Below are positions 15,236 through 23,420 of a stretch of 25,328 nucleotides of DNA, piece after piece. The notes beneath the pieces were generated by a model that ran no database searches, was not told the DNA's origin, and saw nothing but the letters and a program-made list of their open reading frames with translations. A program made the position numbers and the translations under genes. This stretch comes from an uncultured Oscillospiraceae bacterium (GTDB lineage: Bacteria; Bacillota; Clostridia; Oscillospirales; Oscillospiraceae), in the NCBI GenBank assembly GCA_934561175.1, contig CAKTFW010000019.1, positions 1-25,328 of the forward strand, written 5' to 3'. Every line of letters starts with the position of its first letter. The stretch's first letter is position 1.

Positions 15236-15409
15236 ATCCTCCCACATAAAAGATTTGAGAAGATCATACGGCTAAAAACAGGAAAAACGCTTTTTGTCGC
15301 GATTGTTCGCTATAATTCGACACTTTTTATTGGGCAGCGTATGGACAACGGCTCTTTATCCAGTTGGGATCATGCGATTTCCCAATATATCGAAATGAAA
15401 AACTTGTAA
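15236..15409 (+). pseudogene. Start-less open frame, possible 3' remnant of a lost gene
   Basis: This plus-strand frame follows TAG 15233-15235 and ends at TAA 15407-15409. It has no ATG, GTG or TTG until ATG 15341, which would give only 22 residues. Its translation looks protein-like, with TLFVAIVRYNSTLFIGQRM followed by DNGSLSSWDHAISQYIEMKN. I do not recognise the family. The 5' part would lie where the oppositely directed Spo0A-C gene now sits, so a truncated remnant is the simplest reading. Chance open frame is the alternative. Confidence 0.35.
15316..15322 (-). promoter_or_regulatory. Candidate 0A box (TGTCGAA on the minus strand)
   Basis: This exact heptamer lies 90 nt upstream of the orphan Spo0A-C start. 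On the plus strand it directly abuts a TATAAT (15311-15316) that could be the -10 of the small membrane protein gene, although no good -35 is visible. It also lies within the start-less frame. Confidence 0.3.
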
Positions 15410-15427
15410 TATGAGAGGTGCTTGTAA

Positions 15428-16021
15428 ATGAATTTTGTTGTTTTTTTGAAAGGAAACTGGTTAAACCTTCTGCTGGTGATTGTTGGTGCATCAGCACTTT
15501 TGGTATACTTGCTTCAGAAGAAAAATGAAAAAAGAGCAGCTGCTACAAAAGTTTTACTGCAGATTGACCAAATTGAGAAAAATGTTATGGCGTTGAAATC
15601 GAACCGAGAAATTGATAATCTTGTTGTATATAAGATCCCGGCGATTCTTGCACATAGTAGTTGGGCAGAATGTGGTTACCAGTTTTATGGTAGTATGGAG
15701 AGAGAAGACATCAAGCTGATTGATGATTTTTTTGCATGTGCGGCGGAATTGGAAAAATCACGAGTGGCGATTTGTCAGTCTCTTACAACTGCGTGGGGAG
15801 ATAAAGATGCAGAGCTTCAGGCAAGAATTGCTGACTTTGCAGTAAAAAAAGAGAATGTTGATGAAAATATCGATGCTTTTATAGCCGCTTTTAATTCTAA
15901 ACCGCAGATATTTACTGCAAAGCTTCCAACTGAAATTTTGCTGACGAATATAAACAGTTTTCAGACATTGTCTGGAACAACTGCATATAAGAGACTGCAG
16001 AGAATCTCTTATCGTAGATAA
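15428..16021 (+). CDS. Small single-pass membrane protein of unknown function
   Basis: The product is 197 residues and I do not recognise the family. MNFVVFLKGN is followed by one membrane helix (~11-30) and then a basic KKNEKRAAATK stretch, so the body is probably cytoplasmic. The rest is mostly helical and charged (for example QIDQIEKNVMALKSNREI and ADFAVKKENVDENIDAF), possibly a coiled coil. GAGAGGTG lies ~7 nt before the ATG. It is the only plus-strand gene in the window and is AT-rich compared with its neighbours, so it may have been acquired. It converges on the giant SLH gene, with a shared hairpin between them. Confidence 0.75.
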   Translation: MNFVVFLKGNWLNLLLVIVGASALLVYLLQKKNEKRAAATKVLLQIDQIEKNVMALKSNREIDNLVVYKIPAILAHSSWAECGYQFYGSMEREDIKLIDDFFACAAELEKSRVAICQSLTTAWGDKDAELQARIADFAVKKENVDENIDAFIAAFNSKPQIFTAKLPTEILLTNINSFQTLSGTTAYKRLQRISYRR

Positions 16022-16036
16022 GGGGTGTAGAGACAG

Positions 16037-16075
16037 AAAAACCGGTGCGCATCTAGTTGATGCACACCGGTTTTT
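16037..16075. terminator. Bidirectional terminator between convergent genes
   Basis: Arms AAAAACCGGTGCGCATC (16037-16053) and its partner (16059-16075) flank a 5-nt loop, with T5 at each exit. The one imperfect pair is C-A in the plus-strand RNA but a G-U wobble in the minus-strand RNA. The stem is therefore stronger for the SLH gene, whose stop lies 16 nt away. Confidence 0.85.
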
Positions 16076-16090
16076 ATCTGCGTTCAGAAT

Positions 16091-19000
16091 TTACTTGTTC
16101 TGCTCGATACGATATAGGAATACGGCGATTTGTGCACGGGTGCACTGGTGACCCGGTGCGAACAGCCTGTTGCCAATGCCGTCGGTAATGCGTTTGGATA
16201 CAGCCCATTTCACTGCGGCGGCATAGAAAGCCTGTTCCGGCACATCGGAGAAGCGAACGCCCTGCGCTGCTGGGCTGCCGTTTGCCCGCCACAGGAAAGT
16301 GACGATCTGTGCACGGGTACAGGTTTGGTCGGGTGCGAAGATGTCGGAGCGAACCCCCTTGACAATCCCATTTTCTACGGCCCAGCAAACGGCTTCGGCA
16401 TAGTAGCTGTCCGCTGTTACATCAGAAAACGGTGTCGATGCAGATTGGGGCGCAGGGGAGCCTGCGGCTCGCCACAGGAAGGTGACGGCTTGTGCGCGGG
16501 TGCAGAATCCAGCCGGATCAAACAGCGTTGCGCTGACGCCGGTTGTAATTTGTTGCGCGGCGGCCCAGGTGACAGCATCCGCATAATAGGCGTCTGCGGC
16601 GACATCAGTAAAGAGGTCCTTTTGTAATTTGACTTCGAATGTGACGCTGACTATTACCTTAGAGGCTGGCATAGTGAACTGATAGACTCCATTTCCGGTA
16701 CTGGTAAGCGGCAGCACATGGCCTTTTTCGTCAACAGCTTGAATCGAGCCAAGCTGATAGCCGGCGTCCGGAGCAACGGTGATGGTTACGGAATCTCCCT
16801 TGGCGGCAGATTTTGGAGAAATTGTGACGGTTCCATGTTCTGGGTTGCTGCCTGTGATAGGGTAGCCGGGAGTGGAGATACCGCCGCCACCGCCGCCGGA
16901 CGGCGTGCTGGGCGTGGTGTTTTTCGTCCAGTGGGCGTAGAGCTTGGTGTCCTCGGTGTAGATTCGGGATGCGGAGACCCGTTCGCCGCCCTCTGCCGCC
17001 GTGAACCAGCCGCCGAAGGTGTAGCCGCTGCGGGTCGGGGTCGGCAGATCCGACAGCCTGCCATTCTCATCGGTCTCAGCGGTCGTGCCGCCGGACAGTG
17101 TGCCGTCCGTCGGGTTAAATGTGATGGTGAATTTCTGCGCGGGCGGCGCGGTGATCTCCTCGACCGTGACGGCGTAGGTCATACTCTCGCTGATGCCCTC
17201 GATCATACCTGTCCAGACGCCGTTTTCTTCGGCGAACTGCACCTCGCCGCAGGTCACGGCGGTGATGCGCCAGTCGTCCTCGGGCGTTACGGTGATGGTC
17301 ACATCCGAGCCTTCGACATAGCCGCCCGCAGCTTCATATGCGCCGGTCAGGACGGCGGTGTAGTGCTCCGGGGCAGAGCTTTCATCTGTAACGGTGAATA
17401 CCTCGCGCTCGCCCGCCGTGACGGTGATATTCAGGTTATCAATCAGCGGGTCGATGACCAGCGGATCGACCGCGCCGCCGATCTCGTCCTCGCCGTTCTT
17501 CCACTGCTCGACATAGTCGCTGCCGGTATAGGTGAACTCCATGCGGCTGCCCGCGGCGACCTCATCGCCGTCCGCGATGGAGGTGCCGTCCGCCTTTGCA
17601 GCGATGTCCGCGCCGAAATGCACGGTGAAATAGGTGACCGGCTTGAACGCGACGGCAATGTCGTTTGCGTCCTCCAGCTCGGCGTAGGTATAGGTCAGGG
17701 TCTTAGCCGTGCTCGCCGCCGGGGCGCCGTTCACCGTCCAGCTCTCGACCATGTCGCCGTCTCTGGGCTGCGCCGTCAGCGTGATCGACTCGCCGGGGTA
17801 GAGCGTCGGCTCGTCGGTCTCCACCGCTTCGCCGCCGCGCGTGATCGTCCACGCGATCTTGTCGCCGAGCGTCACCGTCCTGCCCTGCTGGGATGCAAAG
17901 GACGGCGTCAGCGTCAGCGCGCCGCTGACGGTCACGGTGTAGGCCGCGCTCGTGCTGACGATCGCGTCGCCGTTTTTCCAGCCCTCGAACGCATAGCCGC
18001 GCGCGGGAGACGCGGAGAAGGTCACTTCGGTCCCGGCTTCCAGCTCGCCGGAGGCGGAGACCTCCGCCGTGCCGCCGGTCATGTTTTCCATATCCAGCGC
18101 GACGGGGAATTTACCGGCTTCCACCGATACGGAGACGCTCGCGTCCTGCGTCAGCACGAACACCAGCGCGTCCTCGGTGCTCGCGTCATCCTTTTCCGCG
18201 CCCTCCAGCGTCCATTCCGCGCCTTCGCTGAGATGGAAGCCGGTCTCCGGCCTTACGGTGATCTTCGTGTCGCCGGTGATGGCGGTAAGGTCGGCGATCT
18301 CGTTCCCGTTTTCGTCATACGCGGTCAGGTGGTCGCCGAGCGTCAGCTGATAGGTGTCCCGCTCGAACCTGGCGATGAGCTGCACGCTGCTGTCCGGCAT
18401 TTTCACGGTGAAGCTGTCGTCCTCGCTGTAACGCGGCGTCTGGCCGCTCACGCGGTACTCCCAGCCGGTAAAATGCCAGCCGTCGTTCGGCTCCGGAGTG
18501 AATGTGAACTCGTAACCGGCCGTGTAGGCGTGGCCGCTGTGGAACAGCTTATCCCCGGTCGTGACCTTGCCCGCGCCGTCCGGCTGCGTCGAAACGGTGA
18601 GGGTGTTGTTCTTCTTCTGGAATTCCACCACGACCTTTAGGCCATCCTTGGTCTGGGTCATGGTCAGGGTGTCCTTGCCTGCGCTGTCCGCGATCTCGGT
18701 CAGCGCATTGTCCTTGTCCGCCGTGTACCATGTTTTGACCTCATAGCCCGGCTTCGGTGCCGCCGCAAAGACGACTGCCTGGCCGACTGCCGCCGTCAGC
18801 GCATTCTTCGGATAGGTGACGGAGACCGTGCCGCAATTCTCCTGTCCGTCCGCGACCGCCGCCGAGAGCGGATAGGTCCGGCCGGTGATGGTCAGGCGCG
18901 CCGTCGGGCAGATCAGGGTGTAGTTGTCGTTTATGGCCTTGCTATCCTTTTCTATGCGCGCCGTATACGCGCCGGGGGTGGAAGGATAGTTGTATCCGAG

Positions 19001-22000
19001 CGACTCGCCCGCCGAGTTGGTAAAGCGCAGATCGAGCGCGAGGAAATAGCCCTTGTCGGTCATCACATAGCCGTCCGCCTCGGCCCAGTCCTCGGCCAGA
19101 CCGCGGATGGTCACGTTATTCAGCATATCCTTCGCCAAGCCGCTGTTTTCGGCGAAGGAATAGTCCGTCAGGCCGACGACCTCGACCTCGCGCGGCACGA
19201 TGTTCACGGTGTAGGTCTTTCCGCCGTCGGTGAACTTCGCCGTGCCGACCCAGCCCGCGCGGCCCGCCGCGAAGCGGTCAGCCGCACTCGCGTTGGGGAT
19301 GGAAGTCCAATTATCGGGCGTGAACGACCCCTTGGTAAAGGTTCCATCCGCCTGCACGGTGTACTTTTCGAAAGCGAACGCATCGCCGTAGACATAGCTG
19401 TCCTTTACATCCACATAGCTGCTGCCGGGCGCGACGCCCTTCGTATAGAACAGCGGCTCCCCCTCGTAGCCCGCGGGCAGGAAGATCTTGCTGCCGCTGT
19501 AAGTGGCGGTGATCTTGTAGAGATCGGCCGCCGGGCTGATGGTCACGCGCGCCGTGCCGTTCTCGTCCAGCTGCGCGGTGTAGACCGTTTCCGCGTTCGC
19601 GGAGGTCAGGATGAAGTTCACCGTGCCGGTCGGGCGAACGGCGGCGCCGCTGCCCTTGACGACGGCGGTCAGTGTGCTGCCGTCGATGGTCAGGCTCTCG
19701 ATCTGCGAAGCGCGCTGCGCGAACGTCACCGTGACCTCCGGCGAGTAGGCCGTCACGAGGTTCTGGCCGACCATCGCGCTCACCTTGCAGCGGTAAACGC
19801 CCTCAACGCCCATGTCGGGATACTGGAATGTCAGGCTCGCGGCCTTTTCGCCCTCTACATCCTCCCAGCCGCGGGCGGTCTGCTTCTGCCACTGGTGGAA
19901 GATGAGCGAATCGGTAAATTCATCCGAGTTTTCGATGTAGGCCGTCACGCCGGACTTGGTATCCGGATAGGTCGCCAGCCGTTCGGTGCTGACGCCGATC
20001 TGCGGCACGCCGCTGTCCGGCTTGGTGTAGGTGCTGTACGCCTCGCTCGGAATACTCTCGTTCGGCTGGGACAGACCGATGGTCTGGATGCGGTACTGAT
20101 AGCCCGTGTTGGCGCTCAGTCCCTTGTCGATGAACTGATAGTGCTTGACATCGTCCTCCGCCGAAATGTAATCGCCGCCCGCGACCGTGCCGATCTTGTA
20201 ATAGCCGGAATCCGACGGGGACTGGAGATAGCGGTAGATCACGAAGCCCGCCGCATTGCCGGGATAGTCCCACTCGAGGGCGATCTGGTCTGTCGTGGTC
20301 TCGCCCTCGTTCGCGCCGAAGTTTTCGGGCAGGAGCGGCGGCTCGACCACGCTGTTCACCAGATAGGTAACGACCGGATAGCGGCCCTGATACAGGAAGC
20401 CGGCCAGCTTCCAGTTGAAGGAATATCCGTACTTCCGCGCCTGCGTCGGAAGAGCGTTCATCTCGCCGGAATAGGTCGAACCGGCAGTCGTCACATGGAC
20501 CTTGCCCGCGCCGTGGCTGTAACCCGCGGTGATGCCGACGGTCACGCCGCCCGCGCCGACGCCTGCCTTGGTCTCGACGTCGAAATCATAATTGAAGCTG
20601 TTTTCCTCCTCGCTCGTCATGATGATGGACTGCGAGGTTGTGTTCTGGCTGTCCTGCCCCACCTTTTCGAAGTCGCCCTGGAACACCAGCGTCTGGCTGC
20701 GCTCGGACGGGAGCGCGCTCTCGTTCGGGGCGTAGCTGCCCGGGTCGCCGATGGTGTGCGTCAGCGCGCGGCTGATGTCCGGCAGGATGTCGCTGTACAC
20801 CTGCTGTATCTCCGCGTAATCCTTCACCGAGATGATCTGCACGGACGGCTTATACGGCAGATTGACCGTCATCATCTGGGTCGTGCCGTCCGGCATGGAA
20901 GCCTCGTAGATATAGGTCTCGACCGGCAGCGCATACAGCACGACCGAATCCATGCCCGCCATCGTGCCGTAGGATACCTCGTACTCGATGGACGAGCTTT
21001 TCTGTGTCTCCCATGTAAATGTGTTGTTGATGGATGCCTCCGCCTCGGCGGAGAACAGCTCGACGCCGAAGATGGAGAACGTATGCTCCCAGCTCGTGTA
21101 CGCGCCGACCGAGAACGAGTTGGAATAGCCGGAGCCGCTGCCCGAGCCGTGGCTCTTGCTGTAAGAGGTGTTGGACTCGATCATCTGGCTGTCGTCATCG
21201 CCGTTCGCGAGGTCGGCGAAATACGGCGGCGACGCGAGCACGGCCAGCACCTCGGGGTCGGCGTAGGTGTAGTAATGCTCGCCGGTATAGCGCAGGGAGA
21301 TGGTGTCGTTGTCGTCCGTATTCGGCAGACAGAAGGCGACGGCATCCGAGCTTTGATAAAGGCCGTTGACATTCTTCCAGGAGTTCCCCGACCACTGGTT
21401 ATAAACATTCGTCACCGTGCGGCTCTGGCCGCTGCCGCCGAAGCTCAGGATGCTGAGATTCTGCTTCTCGAAAGCGTCCGAATTCGGACCTAACGCGTTA
21501 TAGGCGAACATATGGTCGTTGTCCCGGTCTTTTTCATCCACCCAAAGCGGTGTCCGGTTGACGCCGACTGCCTCCTGACCGCTGCCGGTGAAGTCCGCCG
21601 CCTGCGCGCTCCACTCCACATAGAACAGGTGGTCGTTAACGCCTTCAAAATCCGTTCCATAGAAATAATTTGTGCCCTTATCCGCCAGATCGAGCGCCTC
21701 GATTCCGCCGGTATCGTACCGCAGGATAATGCTGTCCATATAGATGCAGGGGCCGTCGCCCAGCCCATAGAACTTACCCACGGTCAGGTTCGCCGCCATG
21801 TAGGGCAGGCTCATGTAGTATTTGTCGGAAAGGCCGGAGCCGCCGTCCGTTGGATTGACATTCTGCGCGGCGAGCCGGTTGAAGCCCTTGCCGTTCCAGC
21901 CGTAGATCGCCAGATACCGCTTATCGCGGTTCTGAGCGTCCGCGCTGCCGCCCACGATCAGCTCGTTGCGGCCGTCGTTGTCGATGTCCCCGGCGGTCAG

Positions 22001-23044
22001 GCCCGCGCGGTAGACATTCTCCAGCGGGATGTCGTAGCTGCGGGTCATCATCTGGCTGTTGTCCGCGCCCATGAGCACGACGGCCTTGCTGGCCTGCGCC
22101 GTGCCGCCGTATTTGTAATAGCCGTAGGAGATGGCAAGGTCGTCGATGCCGTCCTTGTCGATATCCGCCGCGGCGAGGCTGACCATGTTGGGGATCAGGC
22201 CGTCGGTCTTCGGCAGATTATACCGCCATGCGCGTTTCCAGTTTTTGCTTTCCATATAGCTGTCGCCGTCGGTCTTTTGCAGCTTCCAGACGTCAACGAC
22301 CGGCGTACTCACGCCTGCATAGTACGCGATCTCGTCGATGCCGTCGCCGTCGAAGTCGCCCACGGCCAGATCGAGATAGTTATAGGGCAGATACGGCGCC
22401 GAGAGCGAAAAATTATCATCGGCATTGCCGAAGCTGCTGCCGCCAAGGAGCCAATGCGCGCCGCTGCCGCTGCTGCCGTTGAGACCGCCGGAAAATTCGC
22501 GGCTGTCCGCATCTCCGGCGCGCATCCGCAAGTAGTCCGTGCCGCTGCTGCTGGTCTGATAGGACAGCACGGCGACATTTTTCTTCCTGCCGTCGTTGTC
22601 CGCAGAGAAATTGCCCTCGGCGGTCAGCATCGCGTCGCCGCTCAGCGCGGAATCCTTCTGGTTGTTCCCCGTGAAGAAATCGCCGATGCTGCCGCCGGTC
22701 GCCTTCTCGTGGCCGTACAGATACGCCGCGCTCTTGGCGGGGTCATCGTCGTGCGTGCCGTCCTTGTGGTTGTCGTTCGTGTTGATCGCGAACAGCTCCT
22801 TCACCTCGGACAGCGTGGCGTAGGTCTTGCCGAAGGGCGTATCCGTGATGCCCTCCTCCTGCTCATAGCCCTCGGGCGCGCCCGTGCTGAAGCCGAGCGC
22901 GTCGAACACCGTGCGGTCGGTCCCGCTGCTGCCGGTCTGCGCGGCAAAAGCGGTGCCGGGCAGAAGAAGGCTCAGACAGAGCGACAGTGTCAGCAGCCAG
23001 GCCAGAAACCGCTTACTGAAGTGTGTAGATTGCTGCAATTTCAT
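16091..23044 (-). CDS. Giant secreted mosaic S-layer-anchored protein (FG-GAP/VCBS, FN3, Ig-like, InlB-type repeats, SLH)
   Basis: The product is 2317 residues, with AAGGAGGAG 6 nt before the ATG. A signal peptide ends near TAFAAQ (~35). FG-GAP/VCBS-like calcium loops lie at ~229 (GDFDGDGIDEIAYY), ~293 (ADIDKDGIDDLAIS), ~352 (GDIDNDGRNELIVGG) and ~483. A Ser/Gly-rich beta region spans ~624-900. FN3 lies at ~899-1000, an Ig-like domain at ~1010-1108, a Big_5-like domain at ~1113-1190, an MBG-like domain at ~1280-1392 and InlB-type repeats from ~1391. A Listeria-Bacteroides repeat lies at ~1971-2041, a poly-Gly hinge at ~2050-2055, another InlB-type repeat at ~2067-2139, and three SLH domains at ~2143-2317, each with CTRAQ. 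SLH domains bind secondary wall polymers, so it should be displayed on the surface, perhaps as an adhesin. Codons before the hinge are much richer in G+C. Confidence 0.93.
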   Translation of the reverse strand: MKLQQSTHFSKRFLAWLLTLSLCLSLLLPGTAFAAQTGSSGTDRTVFDALGFSTGAPEGYEQEEGITDTPFGKTYATLSEVKELFAINTNDNHKDGTHDDDPAKSAAYLYGHEKATGGSIGDFFTGNNQKDSALSGDAMLTAEGNFSADNDGRKKNVAVLSYQTSSSGTDYLRMRAGDADSREFSGGLNGSSGSGAHWLLGGSSFGNADDNFSLSAPYLPYNYLDLAVGDFDGDGIDEIAYYAGVSTPVVDVWKLQKTDGDSYMESKNWKRAWRYNLPKTDGLIPNMVSLAAADIDKDGIDDLAISYGYYKYGGTAQASKAVVLMGADNSQMMTRSYDIPLENVYRAGLTAGDIDNDGRNELIVGGSADAQNRDKRYLAIYGWNGKGFNRLAAQNVNPTDGGSGLSDKYYMSLPYMAANLTVGKFYGLGDGPCIYMDSIILRYDTGGIEALDLADKGTNYFYGTDFEGVNDHLFYVEWSAQAADFTGSGQEAVGVNRTPLWVDEKDRDNDHMFAYNALGPNSDAFEKQNLSILSFGGSGQSRTVTNVYNQWSGNSWKNVNGLYQSSDAVAFCLPNTDDNDTISLRYTGEHYYTYADPEVLAVLASPPYFADLANGDDDSQMIESNTSYSKSHGSGSGSGYSNSFSVGAYTSWEHTFSIFGVELFSAEAEASINNTFTWETQKSSSIEYEVSYGTMAGMDSVVLYALPVETYIYEASMPDGTTQMMTVNLPYKPSVQIISVKDYAEIQQVYSDILPDISRALTHTIGDPGSYAPNESALPSERSQTLVFQGDFEKVGQDSQNTTSQSIIMTSEEENSFNYDFDVETKAGVGAGGVTVGITAGYSHGAGKVHVTTAGSTYSGEMNALPTQARKYGYSFNWKLAGFLYQGRYPVVTYLVNSVVEPPLLPENFGANEGETTTDQIALEWDYPGNAAGFVIYRYLQSPSDSGYYKIGTVAGGDYISAEDDVKHYQFIDKGLSANTGYQYRIQTIGLSQPNESIPSEAYSTYTKPDSGVPQIGVSTERLATYPDTKSGVTAYIENSDEFTDSLIFHQWQKQTARGWEDVEGEKAASLTFQYPDMGVEGVYRCKVSAMVGQNLVTAYSPEVTVTFAQRASQIESLTIDGSTLTAVVKGSGAAVRPTGTVNFILTSANAETVYTAQLDENGTARVTISPAADLYKITATYSGSKIFLPAGYEGEPLFYTKGVAPGSSYVDVKDSYVYGDAFAFEKYTVQADGTFTKGSFTPDNWTSIPNASAADRFAAGRAGWVGTAKFTDGGKTYTVNIVPREVEVVGLTDYSFAENSGLAKDMLNNVTIRGLAEDWAEADGYVMTDKGYFLALDLRFTNSAGESLGYNYPSTPGAYTARIEKDSKAINDNYTLICPTARLTITGRTYPLSAAVADGQENCGTVSVTYPKNALTAAVGQAVVFAAAPKPGYEVKTWYTADKDNALTEIADSAGKDTLTMTQTKDGLKVVVEFQKKNNTLTVSTQPDGAGKVTTGDKLFHSGHAYTAGYEFTFTPEPNDGWHFTGWEYRVSGQTPRYSEDDSFTVKMPDSSVQLIARFERDTYQLTLGDHLTAYDENGNEIADLTAITGDTKITVRPETGFHLSEGAEWTLEGAEKDDASTEDALVFVLTQDASVSVSVEAGKFPVALDMENMTGGTAEVSASGELEAGTEVTFSASPARGYAFEGWKNGDAIVSTSAAYTVTVSGALTLTPSFASQQGRTVTLGDKIAWTITRGGEAVETDEPTLYPGESITLTAQPRDGDMVESWTVNGAPAASTAKTLTYTYAELEDANDIAVAFKPVTYFTVHFGADIAAKADGTSIADGDEVAAGSRMEFTYTGSDYVEQWKNGEDEIGGAVDPLVIDPLIDNLNITVTAGEREVFTVTDESSAPEHYTAVLTGAYEAAGGYVEGSDVTITVTPEDDWRITAVTCGEVQFAEENGVWTGMIEGISESMTYAVTVEEITAPPAQKFTITFNPTDGTLSGGTTAETDENGRLSDLPTPTRSGYTFGGWFTAAEGGERVSASRIYTEDTKLYAHWTKNTTPSTPSGGGGGGISTPGYPITGSNPEHGTVTISPKSAAKGDSVTITVAPDAGYQLGSIQAVDEKGHVLPLTSTGNGVYQFTMPASKVIVSVTFEVKLQKDLFTDVAADAYYADAVTWAAAQQITTGVSATLFDPAGFCTRAQAVTFLWRAAGSPAPQSASTPFSDVTADSYYAEAVCWAVENGIVKGVRSDIFAPDQTCTRAQIVTFLWRANGSPAAQGVRFSDVPEQAFYAAAVKWAVSKRITDGIGNRLFAPGHQCTRAQIAVFLYRIEQNK

Positions 23045-23069
23045 CCAGATCTCCTCCTTAAAAAGTTCG

Positions 23070-23321
23070 TTACAGTCCGTTGGTGAAACGATTTACTTCG
23101 TATTCCGCCATGTCGTAAGGATAGCCTTTTGCATCTGTCCAGCGGATGGTATAACCGTCCGTGCTCGCAGAGCGCCAGACTTCTTCGTCACGCAGCGCTG
23201 CAAAACGCGGACTTTGCAGATTGGGACGCATATTCAGCAGTGTGGTGCTGCCGCTGGTCCAGTTCACCCGCAGAATGTAGCCGGGTTGTGCGATGACGGA
23301 TTGAATCGGGGGTCGTATCAT
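23070..23321 (-). CDS. DUF2442 domain protein
   Basis: The product is 83 residues and is nearly all one domain. VIAQPGYILRVNWTSGSTTL, then NMRPNLQSPRFAALRDEEVW, then DGYTIRW and a C-terminal YEVNRF fit the DUF2442 pattern of small proteins of unknown biochemical function. Some relatives lie near toxin-antitoxin-like or mobile genes. AAAGGG lies 11 nt before the ATG. The stop is 25 nt before the start of the giant SLH gene, so the two are probably co-transcribed. Only ~22 nt separate this ATG from the T-tract of the upstream hairpin, leaving no visible room for a separate promoter. Confidence 0.7.
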   Translation of the reverse strand: MIRPPIQSVIAQPGYILRVNWTSGSTTLLNMRPNLQSPRFAALRDEEVWRSASTDGYTIRWTDAKGYPYDMAEYEVNRFTNGL

Positions 23322-23346
23322 GGAAAATCACGCCCTTTCTCATAAA

Positions 23347-23387
23347 AAAAGTGCCGCTGTATAGCATTACTATACAGCGGCACTTTT
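23347..23387 (-). terminator. Strong terminator or attenuator after the LuxR-family gene
   Basis: Two exact 18-nt arms (23347-23364 and 23370-23387, AAAAGTGCCGCTGTATAG type) flank a 5-nt loop. On the minus strand the stem is followed by seven Ts, a classic intrinsic terminator. The next gene starts ~22 nt beyond. Confidence 0.9.
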
Positions 23388-23397
23388 GGGTATGATA

Positions 23398-23412
23398 GGG
23401 TAATCATTACCC
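23398..23412. repeat. Short perfect palindrome GGGTAATCATTACCC
   Basis: Seven-base arms surround a central C, between the LuxR-family stop and the terminator. It could be a dimeric regulator's operator or a minor RNA hairpin. Nothing in the sequence decides between these. Confidence 0.4.
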
Positions 23413-23420
23413 CAAATTTC

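Noticed and set aside
16718..23086. Three long plus-strand open frames (16718-18640, 19895-21493, 21512-23086) antisense to the SLH giant
   Set aside because: They lie on the opposite strand of a well-supported gene. Their translations are Arg/Gly/Val/Ala-rich without domains, as expected when a G+C-rich gene has few stop triplets in its complement.
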